A stretch of 64,000 nucleotides of DNA from Prunella strophiata (taxonomy: Eukaryota > Chordata > Aves > Passeriformes > Prunellidae), in assembly GCA_036583965.1 (NCBI GenBank), contig JAZBQD010000014.1:40162990-40226989 (forward strand). The letters run 5' to 3'. The notes beneath the pieces are model-generated. The model did not search any database. It was not told where the DNA came from and saw only the letters and a list, made by a program, of their open reading frames with translations. Below are positions 1-9,700 of this stretch, one piece after another. The first letter of the stretch is position 1; each line of letters begins with the position of its first letter. The translations under genes were made by a program, and so were the position numbers.

Positions 1-78
1 TACTGCAAGGAGCAGGGAGTTGGACTCCATGATCCTTATAGGGTCCTTTCCAATTTGAGATATTCTATGGTTCTATAT
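1..78 (+). mobile_element. CR1 LINE 3' tail (fragment)
   Basis: The stretch reads like the last ~80 bases of an avian CR1 retrotransposon: a 'ttggactccatgatcctta' block, a 'gggtcctttccaa' block, then the characteristic terminal 'attctatggttctat' octamer-type repeat. CR1 copies in birds are usually truncated at the 5' end and finish with such short direct repeats instead of a poly-A tail. Its left part lies outside the window. No coding capacity remains here. Confidence 0.8.
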
Positions 79-164
79 AAAATAATACCTACAGAGATGT
101 TATGATAGCCCTAAGAATCTTTCTCTGACTGTAAGTATTTGTCTCCTTTCCTCCTGGTTGTGTG

Positions 165-935
165 GAATAAGTTGATAGCTGGAGGGCAGGACTCCAACTC
201 AGAGGGATCTCAGCAGCCTGGAGAAATGAGCTGACAGGAACCTGCTGGAGTTCACCAAGAATGTGTGCAAAGTCCTGCAACTGGGATGGGGAAAACCCAC
301 GCAGAGGGCTGACAGTCAAGAAGACATCTTTGCAGGAAAAGGCCTGAGGATCCTGGCAGGCAATAAAGTGAGTATCAGTCACCAATGTGCCTTTGCACAT
401 ATTGGGGTGTATTAAGTGATCACACCCCTCTGAATGGCACTTGTGAGAGAATTGTGTCCAGTTTGGGGCTCCCCAGTTGACCTACTGTAGTGAGTACAGC
501 AGTGGGCCACCAAGGTTCTGCTAGAAGATGCTGAGATAAATGGATTTGTCCAGCTTTTAGAAGGCAAGGCTATGGTGAAGAAACCTTAATTCTGCCTTCA
601 ACTACCTAATAAGATGGTACAGAGAGGAAAGAATCTCAGAGGTATTCTCAAAAGTGAATGGTGATAAGAGGCAAGAGACACAAACTGGAACAACAGAAAT
701 CCCAAACGGATGGCAGGGGAAAAAATTAGTGAATGGGTGCTTGAATATTGCAACTGGTGCCCAGAGAGGCTGTGGTATCTCCATCCTTTAAAATCTATCC
801 TTGGAAATATTGAAAACTTGACTGGACAAGTTTCTGGAGAATATAACATAACTTTAAAGTTGGCCCTGCTTTGAAAAGGAGCTGGAGGACATGATCTTCA
901 GAAGTCATCTCCAATCAGAATTATTTTATGCATGA
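165..935 (+). mobile_element. CR1 LINE, degraded 3' fragment (ORF2 end and 3' UTR)
   Basis: Blocks typical of the CR1 3' region appear in the right order: 'ggagggcaggactccaac' and 'ggatctcagcag' near 185-220; 'gtgtccagtttggggctccc' near 455; 'gcccagagaggctgtggtatctccatc' near 760; then 'ggacatgatcttcagaagtc' near 890. The order and strand match the sense strand of CR1. Spacing and many substitutions show an old copy, and the terminal ATTCTGTGATTCT repeats are eroded. Open frames across it on the minus strand are remnants or chance. It lies just downstream of another CR1 tail (1-78), so this may be one CR1 inserted beside another. Ends are approximate because I judged them by eye. Confidence 0.75.
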
Positions 936-2225
936 AAGTTTAGAGTATTCTTTGTATAAATCTGTTTTCATTATGATTAAAATTATTGAATTTGTTGAAT
1001 GCTGAATATGATGCATGGCAAGGTGGCATAATTCAGATGCTCCAAAGAGCTCATATGAATGTGTTTCTGGCCCACACACAGCTTCACTCCCCAGCATGGT
1101 TACCCATTCAGAGAGAAAAGTAGAATTACTTCAATGTTGTATATAAGTTAACATTTAGAAAAACCTCCAAACTGTCATCTTTCCTTTGCATTAGTCATAG
1201 GATTGCAGAAGGACAGAGATGCGAATTTTCAAATATTTGCATAGAGAATTCAGACTCAAAATTTTATTGGAACTCAATATCCAAACCTTTAAAGGTCTAC
1301 CGGCCACCAAGAAAAATATCTGGCTTAGACCAGGTGGATCACAGGCTGGGAGATATGGGGAACTTGCTGAGCCTTGCAGGGACTGATCACTACTTCCTTT
1401 GAGAAGTGAGGCTTCACTTCTGACTCAAAAGTGAACATGATCCTCTTTCCCAGAGAACTGAAATCAAGGCATGTCTGCACTTTTAAGCATGAAGAGGCCA
1501 TATCCCTCCTGTTGTACTGCTGTATCCTTACAACATTCTTGTACCAGAGGTAAGCATCCGTGCATTTCAAACAGTGCACAGATCTGTTTTGAGTGGTGAG
1601 CTGCTAAGCTGTCTCCACATATGTCTCATCTGGGCTTTTCCTTTGTCATCTAGCAGAGATAATAATTTAAACTGTGACGTATTACTTCACATTTCTCCCT
1701 CGTGTTGTGTGGAACAGTGACTGCAGAATGGGGTTGGAGAACAAACAATGCACTCTCTCTGTTTGAGTTTTAGTCAATGAATGATATTTTTCAACAGTCT
1801 TTGGGTCCAATAAACTGCAAAGTTTAAGTTCCAGTACTTCACTACTCTCCAGGTTTGCCGTACCTACCTGCTTCATTTCACAGGTCATTGCCTTTCAGTG
1901 AGACTTACAGCTCTCAGGAGGGCTGCAGAATCACAGGGCTCAGACAAAGGCTTGCTTCAGAGGACACACTTCCTATATGCTCCTGCTCCATTCCTACATT
2001 TTCTTAAAGCTTGGCACACCCAAATCTGCAATCCCTCCACACATTTCGGTGACCACCACATTGAAGAGACCTCCCAATTTTATTATTATTATTTTTTTTT
2101 TAATTTGAAAGAGTATAGCATGGTCAAAATAACACAACAAGAGAAGATGGGTTTAAAACATCTGTGTCGGCAATTTTTGATATTTTTGGCCCCGTCCTTT
2201 CACTTTTGCTCCATGACAGCATCCT
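936..2225. other. Upstream flank of PPM1H, no gene recognised
   Basis: This is AT-moderate single-copy-looking DNA between the CR1 fragment and the CpG island. It holds only short random open frames, without splice context or recognisable domains. A TTA/T-rich tract ('ttttattattattattttt') lies near 2079-2101. I see no promoter, RNA gene or repeat that I can name. Confidence 0.6.
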
Positions 2226-2588
2226 AAGCGCCTGGCGGTGCGCGGAGGAGCCCGGGGCTGCCGTCAGCGCTGACCGGCGGACGGGCACGTCCCCGGCCTC
2301 CCCGGGCAGCCAGGGAGAGCCCCCGGCAGGCGGGCAGCAGGGCTCGCTTTCGGCCACTGCCCCAGGTTCTTTTTTCTAACAAATGGCTTCCTTGGCGTGC
2401 TTGAGCAGAAGGCAAGTAAACCCTCCGAGCGGGAGTCTCGTCCCGCAGCATCAGCGGGCTCTGCCGGCGCTGGCTCAGCCCAGGGGCAGCAGGGACAGCG
2501 CACTGCGGGCGGCGACCTCCAGCCCGCGGTAATGCAACCCCGAGCGACTCCGAGAGCACTGGGGCAGCGCACCCGAGCCGGCCTCGGG

Positions 2589-2666
2589 CACCACCGCGGC
2601 TCCGGGTCCCAGTCCCGGGCACCGCCGCGGCTCCGGGTCCCAGTCCCGGGCACCGCCGCGGCTCCG
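2589..2666 (+). repeat. 31-bp GC-rich tandem repeat, ~2.5 copies, in promoter
   Basis: Two adjacent 31-base units (2589-2619 and 2620-2650) differ at a single position (caccacc versus caccgcc). A partial third copy follows at 2651-2666. Each unit contains 'ccgcggctccggg' and 'agtcccggg'. The near-identity suggests a recent duplication, and such units in promoters are often length-variable. The array lies about 440-515 bases upstream of the PPM1H start codon. Confidence 0.9.
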
Positions 2667-2758
2667 TCCCGGCCGCATCGCTGCGGGCGGCGGGGGCGGC
2701 CCCGCGGGGCCCAGGCTCCGCCCGCCGCGCACCTGCCGCGGGCCGCCCCGGCGCGGCT

Positions 2759-2770
2759 GGGCGGGCGGGG
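2759..2770 (+). promoter_or_regulatory. GC-box cluster (candidate Sp/KLF site)
   Basis: The sequence GGGCGGGCGGGG contains overlapping GGGCGG hexamers, the Sp1/KLF consensus common in TATA-less CpG-island promoters. Function is inferred from motif and position only, and GC boxes are frequent by chance in such an island. Confidence 0.45.
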
Positions 2771-2858
2771 TTGGCGGCCGCCCGTGCCCGGCGTGTGCCA
2801 GGAGCCCGCCGGTGCCGCAGGAGGAGCAGGAAGCGCCCGGGCGAATCCAGCCGCGCTA

Positions 2859-2873
2859 TCACATGACTCAGCA
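2859..2873 (+). promoter_or_regulatory. Composite M-box (TCACATGA) and NF-E2/AP-1 (TGACTCAGCA) site
   Basis: TCACATGA at 2859-2866 is the reverse complement of TCATGTGA, the M-box form of E-box bound by MITF/TFE-family factors. It overlaps TGACTCAGCA at 2864-2873, which contains a perfect AP-1 core (TGACTCA) and matches the NF-E2/MARE half-site. The site is an AT-containing island within extremely GC-rich DNA about 240 bases upstream of the start codon. That is a plausible distance for a proximal promoter element. Binding is inferred, not shown. Confidence 0.45.
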
Positions 2874-2929
2874 GCCGCTGCCGCCGGGCTGAGTTCACCC
2901 AGCGCCGCGCCGGGAGGGGGAAACCTGCA

Positions 2930-2959
2930 ATGAGGCCTCGGCCCCGCGGCTGCCCCTGA
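2930..2959 (+). other. Candidate upstream ORF (9 codons) in the 5' leader
   Basis: An ATG at 2930 opens a nine-codon frame, MRPRPRGCP, closed by TGA at 2957-2959. If transcription starts upstream of 2930, ribosomes would meet this ORF about 140 bases before the PPM1H start. Its context has a C at -3 and an A at +4, which is weak, so leaky scanning is likely. The leader position is unproven because the transcription start is unknown. Confidence 0.35.
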
Positions 2960-3102
2960 GCCCGCCGTCCTCTCGCCGGCTCCGCGCCGCCCGGCGCCCC
3001 CATCGCGGGAGCGCGGCTGCCGGCGCCGCCTCCGCAGCGCTGCCCGCGGCGCTCCCCGCCCTGCGCGGCGGCCCCGGCGCTGCCGCCGCCGGCGGGGGTA
3101 CT

Positions 3103-3338
3103 ATGCTCACGCGGGTGAAGTCCGCCGTGGCCAATTTCATGGGCGGCATCATGGCTGGCAGCGCGGGCGCCGACCACGGCAGCGGCGCGGACCTGCCCCT
3201 CCGCTTCCCCTACGGGAGACCCGAGTTCCTGGGACTGTCCCCGGACGAGGTGGAGTGCTCCGCCGACCACATCGCCCGCCCCATCCTCATCCTCAGCAAG
3301 GACACCCGGCGCCTGCCCTGGACCACGGGCTACGCGGA
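3103..3338 (+). CDS. PPM1H: PPM1H exon 1 coding part (Rab-specific PP2C phosphatase, residues 1-78 plus 2 nt)
   Basis: PPM1H is a metal-dependent Ser/Thr phosphatase of the PP2C/PPM family. It removes phosphate placed by LRRK2 on Rab8A, Rab10 and related Rabs, and it works at Golgi and vesicle membranes. The encoded N terminus is recognisably PPM1H: MLTRVKSAVANFMGGIMAG, then a short Gly/Ser/Ala linker (about residues 20-29), then conserved segments LRFPYGRPEFLGL (33-45), EVECSADHIARPILIL (49-64) and RRLPWTTGYA (69-78). Residues 1-19 can form the amphipathic helix reported to anchor the protein to membranes. The start is chosen because this ATG matches the known N terminus, and A at -3 gives a fair initiation context. 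The coding part ends in phase 2 (GA|G), with the next codon completed by exon 2. The Gly-rich linker appears a few residues shorter than my memory of the mammalian protein. Confidence 0.95.
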
Positions 3339-3344
3339 GTGAGT
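3339..3344 (+). other. PPM1H: Splice donor of intron 1
   Basis: GTGAGT follows ...GCGGA. This near-consensus donor interrupts the glutamate codon GA|G. Reading through instead reaches a TGA at 3340-3342, so the junction is needed. Joined to 61952, the frame continues exactly into residues expected of PPM1H. Confidence 0.93.
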
Positions 3345-3720
3345 ACGCGGCGGCGAGCAGGTGGAGCGCGGCCGAGCCCGCTGCCCGCGCCCCCGGCGGC
3401 GATGCCGAGCGAGCCCCGGCCGGTGCCGGCGCTGCCGGAGGCGGGGGAGCGCAGCCCCGGGCCTGCGCCGCGCAGCGGGAGCGGAGATGCCGGGGGAGGC
3501 GAGCGGCATCCCCGGCGCCGTGTGTCCGGCCCTGGCCGCAGCTCTGTACCTGGGTGGCTCCTTCCTGGCAGCCCGAGGATGCAGACGGTCAGCTGCCCTT
3601 GAACGTCCCCGCGGGAGTGGCCGGTGCCCGGGTCGGCGAAGGATGGCAGCACCGGGCTCCCCTACCCCTAGTGGACGGCTCCGGGGGCGCAGGGGCCAAG
3701 GATGGGGTACCCGCCGGGTA

Positions 3721-6700
3721 CTGAACAGCAGTCTCGGTCCTTGACCCTGGAGTAAAAAGGGCTTTTGGTAGGAAAGCCGGTTTGGTTTGTGCGTGTGTAA
3801 ATGCTTCCCGCTGCCCAGGAATGGTGAAATATGTGGGGTTTGGAACACCTTCCTGTGGACCTGACAGCAGTTGTGCTCGCTGGTGGGGACTGGTCACATA
3901 TCTCTCAAAGTGCTTTTCAGTTTGGGGAGACGCTTGAGTACCACAGGCTTCAAAAGGAAAGAAAAAAAAAATCCATTGGCTAGCCCCCAAACTGGGCTTT
4001 CCAAATGGTTTGTTGCCCTGACTCACTCATATAATGGTATTTACTTTAGAGGGTGTCTGATCAGGACCTGGTTGTAGCCTTGCCAGCCAGGCGAAAGGCA
4101 GTGTTCCTTTGGATGCATCCAGCTGGCAGTGGGAGTAGCTGCAGAGGCAAGGCATGTCCTTGCACTTGATGCCTTTATCGGTAGGCACATTGTTTGCCTT
4201 AAGGATTCTGGGTGCAGGATTCAGTATTTGGTTTCTTTCTGTTACTGCTTCTAAGTCTTGACAATGTCTGGCTATCCATGTTGCTACCAACTCAGGGATT
4301 ACTGAAGTTACTAAATTAGCCCTTCCAGACTACAAGTTTTTTTGTATAGTCTCTTCAGACTGTATATGAATTCCCCAAAAAGCTGTTGCAAAAACTACAG
4401 TGAAGGCTTTACACTGTTAATGAGCAATCACTAGCTTTATTTAAAAGGTTGTTACATCATTGGGGATACCGAAATGGGAGATTTAAAGAGAAATTTTAAT
4501 GAGAGATTTAAAGAATTTTAAATTGGAATGTTCTCCTCAGATTAATAAAGAATTGAATAGGTTACTGAGCAAATTCCCCATGAACTGTAAGTTTAAATAT
4601 TTAAAAGTAAGCTCTAATTGTTCTGCCACTATAATAGTCCCTTAAAAAGCCCTTCTATACCAAAATAAGTACATGCTGCTATTTTCAGCTTTGATGAATT
4701 TCTGTGGCTTTCAGCAAGTAAGTGTAATTGCTAGTTGGTGACAAAGTGGAAGGAGGTTCTCTGGCTCCCAGGTGTGTGCATCCCACGAGCTTCACCTGAG
4801 ACTGCTGGGGCAGAAAAATGTGGCTGCTGGAAAGTGAAGGTTTCATTGACCCTGTTGATGAAACCTGATGTGAGAGAGTGTTTGGAGATAAAGTAAATGG
4901 CTCTGGTGGTCGTGAAAGCAGAACATACCAGGATTGTTTTCATATATTTGTTGCTCTTCCCTCTTGAGCTTTGAGCAGCTTGGTTAATTGGGAGGCATAA
5001 AAAAGTCACTAGCTTTTTCAGTTCCTGTTGTTATCTGTGTGAAAAGAAGTTGCCCTTTTGCTTTGTCTCTGGTACCTTTTTTGTTGTTGTTTTTTTTTGT
5101 TGTTTTTGTTTGGTTGGTTTCAGTTTTTGGTCTCATCCCCTTCCCTTGAAGTTACTGGCTCTAGTGCTGGTGGAGCAGATGTAAGGGAAAGGTGGTACTT
5201 TTAGAGAGAACTAGTGAATGTGTTACTGACCTCTTCCCAGAAATATGTATATGCTGTTCCAAAATTGGGGTTCATTGTAACCAGAAGATCTCAAAATGCT
5301 CACTGTGGAGGAGCTGAGAGAAAAGCAGTGCCACCAAATAATTGTGTTGTTTTCCAAATGCAAAGCATTGAAGAATAAAGAAAAAGAAGAAAATATGGAC
5401 AAACTCAGATTTTGCCAAATACAAACTTTTTTTTTGTTTTACTCATACTGAGCTATTACCAGGCTTTCTGAAAATAATTGTAAGACTTGCTGGGAGATAT
5501 GTGTTGAAAGTATGTTTTTCTTTTGAAACAGGTTTGAGTTACATAAAGAAAAGAAATGGAAAAAGTACCAGGAAGATGAAATTACTATTATACATATTCT
5601 GAAGTTTGTTGGCTTGGGGAAAGCAGGGAATAAAGCACTTACATGCTATTATTTAGCATTTTGTTAGTGTCTATATTAAGGAAACTATCAGAACAATGTT
5701 TGCCTTTTGTTACAATACAAGTGAGCACTTACAAGAATGTTAGGAGGAAGTTTGGTGTCCTCACAAGCAGCTTGTGATGTAACACAAAGGTCAGCTATTT
5801 AACTCACATTTTGCTAGTTTGCTTTGGTGTGAAGACAGGAGAGAAGACAGGTGCCATACCTGCAGTGTGCCAAGGTGCAGCTTCCCTGAGCCTTTTCTGT
5901 GCTTTCATGTTTTAGCAATCAGCAAAAGTGATTGCAGTGTTTTGTTGCTTAGGATGCCTATGGACACAGGGATTTTTACTTCCTGAAGCTAATGAAAGGT
6001 TTGTTGTAGACTTAGAAGGTGGGGATTTGGCTCAGAAGGTGTAAGGAGAGTGTGTGCCACCTGTACTATATCTGCCCTGATGTTGTGAGCCATTGCACTG
6101 CAGGGTTTGAGTCAGTGGATTTATGTTCCCCACCCAGCAGCAGCATCTGTCTCACTATCTTTAGGAAGGAATTCTGGCTCTGAGAATAGGTCACCTGCAG
6201 GCTGAGTTTCAGGAAAGCATTTGTAGCAGTTCACGTTCTTTAGTTGTAAAACATGTCAGTTTACAGATGATACTGGAGTTCCTTGATGTTGTCATGTTTC
6301 ATCCAAGCTGGAGAAGGCATTTTGGGGTTAGACCTGGTTCCCATGCCAGACTGAAGCAGTTTGTATCTACAAAATACACATTTTTTTAGAGGATTCCTCT
6401 TGTTTCTTTGATTCCTGAGGATTAGTATTTCTTACTGAACAACATATTGACAAAGTAGCTCACCCTGTTGACTGTTTATTTTCCCTAGAATCTGTGTGGT
6501 ATGGGCCTGTTCATCTGACTTATTCCCCTGGAACAAGCATTTCTCCTCCACTCCACTTTCTTCCTCCTCTTGTACTGAATATTTTTTGTAATGGGTATTT
6601 TTGCAATATTGTTCATTCATGTCATATATTTTAACTTATTTTTAAAATTACCTACTTAGCTCTGTGATATTATGTAGTGAAATGTAAATTAGCCTTTATT

Positions 6701-9700
6701 TTTTATTATTAACTTTCCCTCTTTTAATGGAGTGATCATTACGAGAAACACATAGGCAGGCAAATGAAATCTTCAGAAACATACTTGGTACTAGGGATAA
6801 AATATCATTGCTTCTTGACATTTTAGTGGGAATCCCATAGGGACTCTGCTCTCCTTAGTCAGTGAGCAGCCTAAAGGTTGTCTTCTGAAATGGCTGTCCT
6901 CCTGTCTTTTCCTTGCATAGGAGCCCTGAGACCTTGAATTTCATTTCACCTCATACAGGATGGCAGAAGACCATGTTTCAAAGAGAGATTCTTATACCAC
7001 AGACACTTGTCTAATGTTCCTCAAGCTCCACAGAAGCAAAATTAAAATTGTATCCCACATCCAGTAAGCTTTTAAATTGTCTTTAAAGGTATTGTTTTAT
7101 TTAGAAATAAACTTCTCATTTTTAATCAGGGGCACCCTTAACATAGTTTTCTGCACATGGTTAGCTGGTGTGCATCAGGAATGACCCTGGGAGAGGGTAG
7201 TCTGTTAACAAACGTTCTTTTAAGTCTGCCTTTAATCCAGAGGAGTAAGGAGATTTGCTGCACTCTGAAAAGTTAAGTGATTTATTTGAATAAGGGAGGG
7301 TGGGAGGGATCCTGCCTCACACTTTATTTACTCATCCCTCCCTCTCGTCTGCAAGCAGCTGCACTCCCGAGGCCACTGGGATCTCCTCTAGAGCTTTCCC
7401 TGTCTGAGCCACGAGCTGGTTTTTGAGCTTCTGCTTGGATTGCCCTGTTACTGGCAGGGAAGTTTCTTCTTTGGTCCCTTCCTGTGCTGTTTTCAGTGTG
7501 TTATGCTGCTTCCCTGCAGCACTGGTGATAAGCAGCCCCAAGTAGCTGGCAAAGTAAAGGCAGGAGCAGAGAATATGTAATGTGAAATGACCCAGATGAT
7601 ATTCACTGCATCTAAACTGTACCCAGAACATTATTTTTCACTTTTTCCTCTTTTGCTTTATCTTCCTCCCTCTGTGAAGGCAGAGGATGAACAGGGTGGA
7701 GCAGAGCCTACCTCTCCTAGCTGAATTCCCTTGACTACATATGGCACGATAAAATAAAAGCTAAATTTGCAAATGACAAAGAACTAGCCTGCTGCTCATG
7801 CTGGTGGAGTTGCAGAGAAACTGCAACTGAGTAGCATTTTGTGGTAGAAAAACAAGCTTAGTCATTTTCCATCCATTTTGAATGTATATTCCTACAGTTC
7901 ACAATCCAGTACTATAATTGCTTTTCTAAACTATGTGAATCCTGGGGATGGGACCCTAACTGGTTGCTTCTGTGTCACATGTGTTCCTCTCTTTGCTCTT
8001 GCCTTTCTGCCATCTCTTTGGAGAACTTCAAAAGGTACTATCAAATATGCTTAAGGGACAGGGGGAAAGATTTGATTGTGTGTTGTCTGTGTCCTCATGC
8101 AGGAGACAATTTTGTATGCTTTTTTAATTTTTTTTTTTTTTTTAATTCTAAATGACACTTCAGACACCTTTGCAGTTCTGAGTTATAATGGGTTTCCAGA
8201 AACTTGACTTTACTGGTGTGTGTGTTTCTTGGCTTAAAAAGTCAATTTATTGTCCCTGCAGTGCCTTTTGTTTGATGAAACAAAGTCCGGGCTGTTTTTC
8301 CGTAATGTTACATTTCAGTGATACTGTGGTTTCTCTGCTCTGCAGGCCTGCAGTAGGAATTCAATTTCCTCATGGTGTTGGTGGCTACTGACCCATAATG
8401 AATGCAGAGTTGTAGGTGAAGTATGATGACTGTGTCTTTCCAGCATTATTACAGATGGCAAGTTGTTATAGTTCAAAATGAAGAGGGGGAGCAGTTTATG
8501 GATTTTTTTTTCTTCTCAAAGCACTGGATTTTTGTAGGGCTGATGATATTGCATCATGTTTTCTCATGCTATGTTACTTAGTTTGTAGCAAATTAATGTA
8601 TGTAAGAATTAACTGGAGGTTTTTGTTAAAGTGCTTTCCAGCATTTCTCAGTGATCATAAACACTTTGTGAGTTAAGATAACACAGAAGTATCTTAACTT
8701 CTGAATCTCCTTTCATGTTCTGTCTAGACCAAACTATTTATTCAAATGCTAAGCATTTTAATAATGTTATGAAGCAGGTGAAAGCTTAACACATCTGTGA
8801 GCTAAGGCAAGGCAAAACACAGAAAATGCTTGTTCTGAGTGGAATATTTTGATGTTGGAGAATAGCACAGGGCTTGCAACTACTGATTGCTTATTCTAAT
8901 CCCTATTGCTTCTTATTAATGGAAGATAACAACACCACAGTCCAGCTCCTGTGAATTGGAAGTGATAGTCTTTCTAACCCTCACCTGGGAGCATGACTCA
9001 TACCCCATCTGTAAACACATTTCTTGTGTGTGTTCTGTTTGGTACAAATTTCAGAAGGATGAGACTCGTGGGGAAAGGAATACTTTTTTTTTCTCTTCTT
9101 CTGTTTGGTTGTCAGGTTATGTACACAGAAATAATGAATTATTTTCCTTTCTAAACTTAAAAAAAAATTGTTTGCAATTCTCTTTGTCTAGACGAAAATA
9201 TTTTCTTTTATTCTTTTTGTAGTTCAGAACATAAGACTGACTAGGATCTGATGAATGAACTAAAAACTCAAGTCCCATACATGTAGCTACAGACAACTGA
9301 ACAGTCTTCCTCTGTATGAATTATTCTTCTATGCATATTGTAATGTTAACTTTAATGTATATTGCCTGGCTCTTGTTTAAGCCTGGGTTCATATAAAGCT
9401 GCCTACAGAAACCTCATGATAATTTTAAGAGCTTCAGAAGTCCCTTCACTTGTGTAAGACCTTATGCTATAGCTTCTAATATTTATGTAATGCCTCTAAT
9501 CTGCCAAGTGCATTGCAAGTAATAATTTCAGAGTAACCTTGGAGAAGAATGTACATGTGTAAATGTACTGGTTCTTCCAAGTGAAAAATTGCAGCCGTAA
9601 GGATAAGTTTTGGCAAGAGATTTGATATGAACTGTGGAGAATAAATCTCAAGTTTTAGGTTTATGTTTTTCCTGCTGTTGTGTACTTGGCTTTTCCTGTG

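Larger units (their letters stand above)
2226..3720 (+). promoter_or_regulatory. PPM1H: CpG-island promoter of PPM1H
   Basis: Base composition changes abruptly near 2226 from AT-moderate to very GC- and CpG-rich and returns to ordinary composition after about 3720. The island surrounds the PPM1H start codon at 3103. No TATA box lies at a sensible distance, so transcription probably starts at dispersed sites. Inside are a GC-box cluster (2759-2770), a composite M-box/NF-E2 site (2859-2873), a 31-bp tandem repeat (2589-2666) and a short upstream ORF (2930-2959). The transcription start cannot be placed from sequence alone. Long open frames on both strands here come from GC-rich composition depleted of stop codons. 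Confidence 0.85.

Noticed and set aside
2224..3270. 348-codon open frame on the minus strand through the CpG island, plus others on both strands
   Set aside because: Composition is extremely GC-rich, which removes stop codons; the translations are low-complexity Ala/Gly/Arg/Pro, and the true gene here is PPM1H exon 1 on the + strand.
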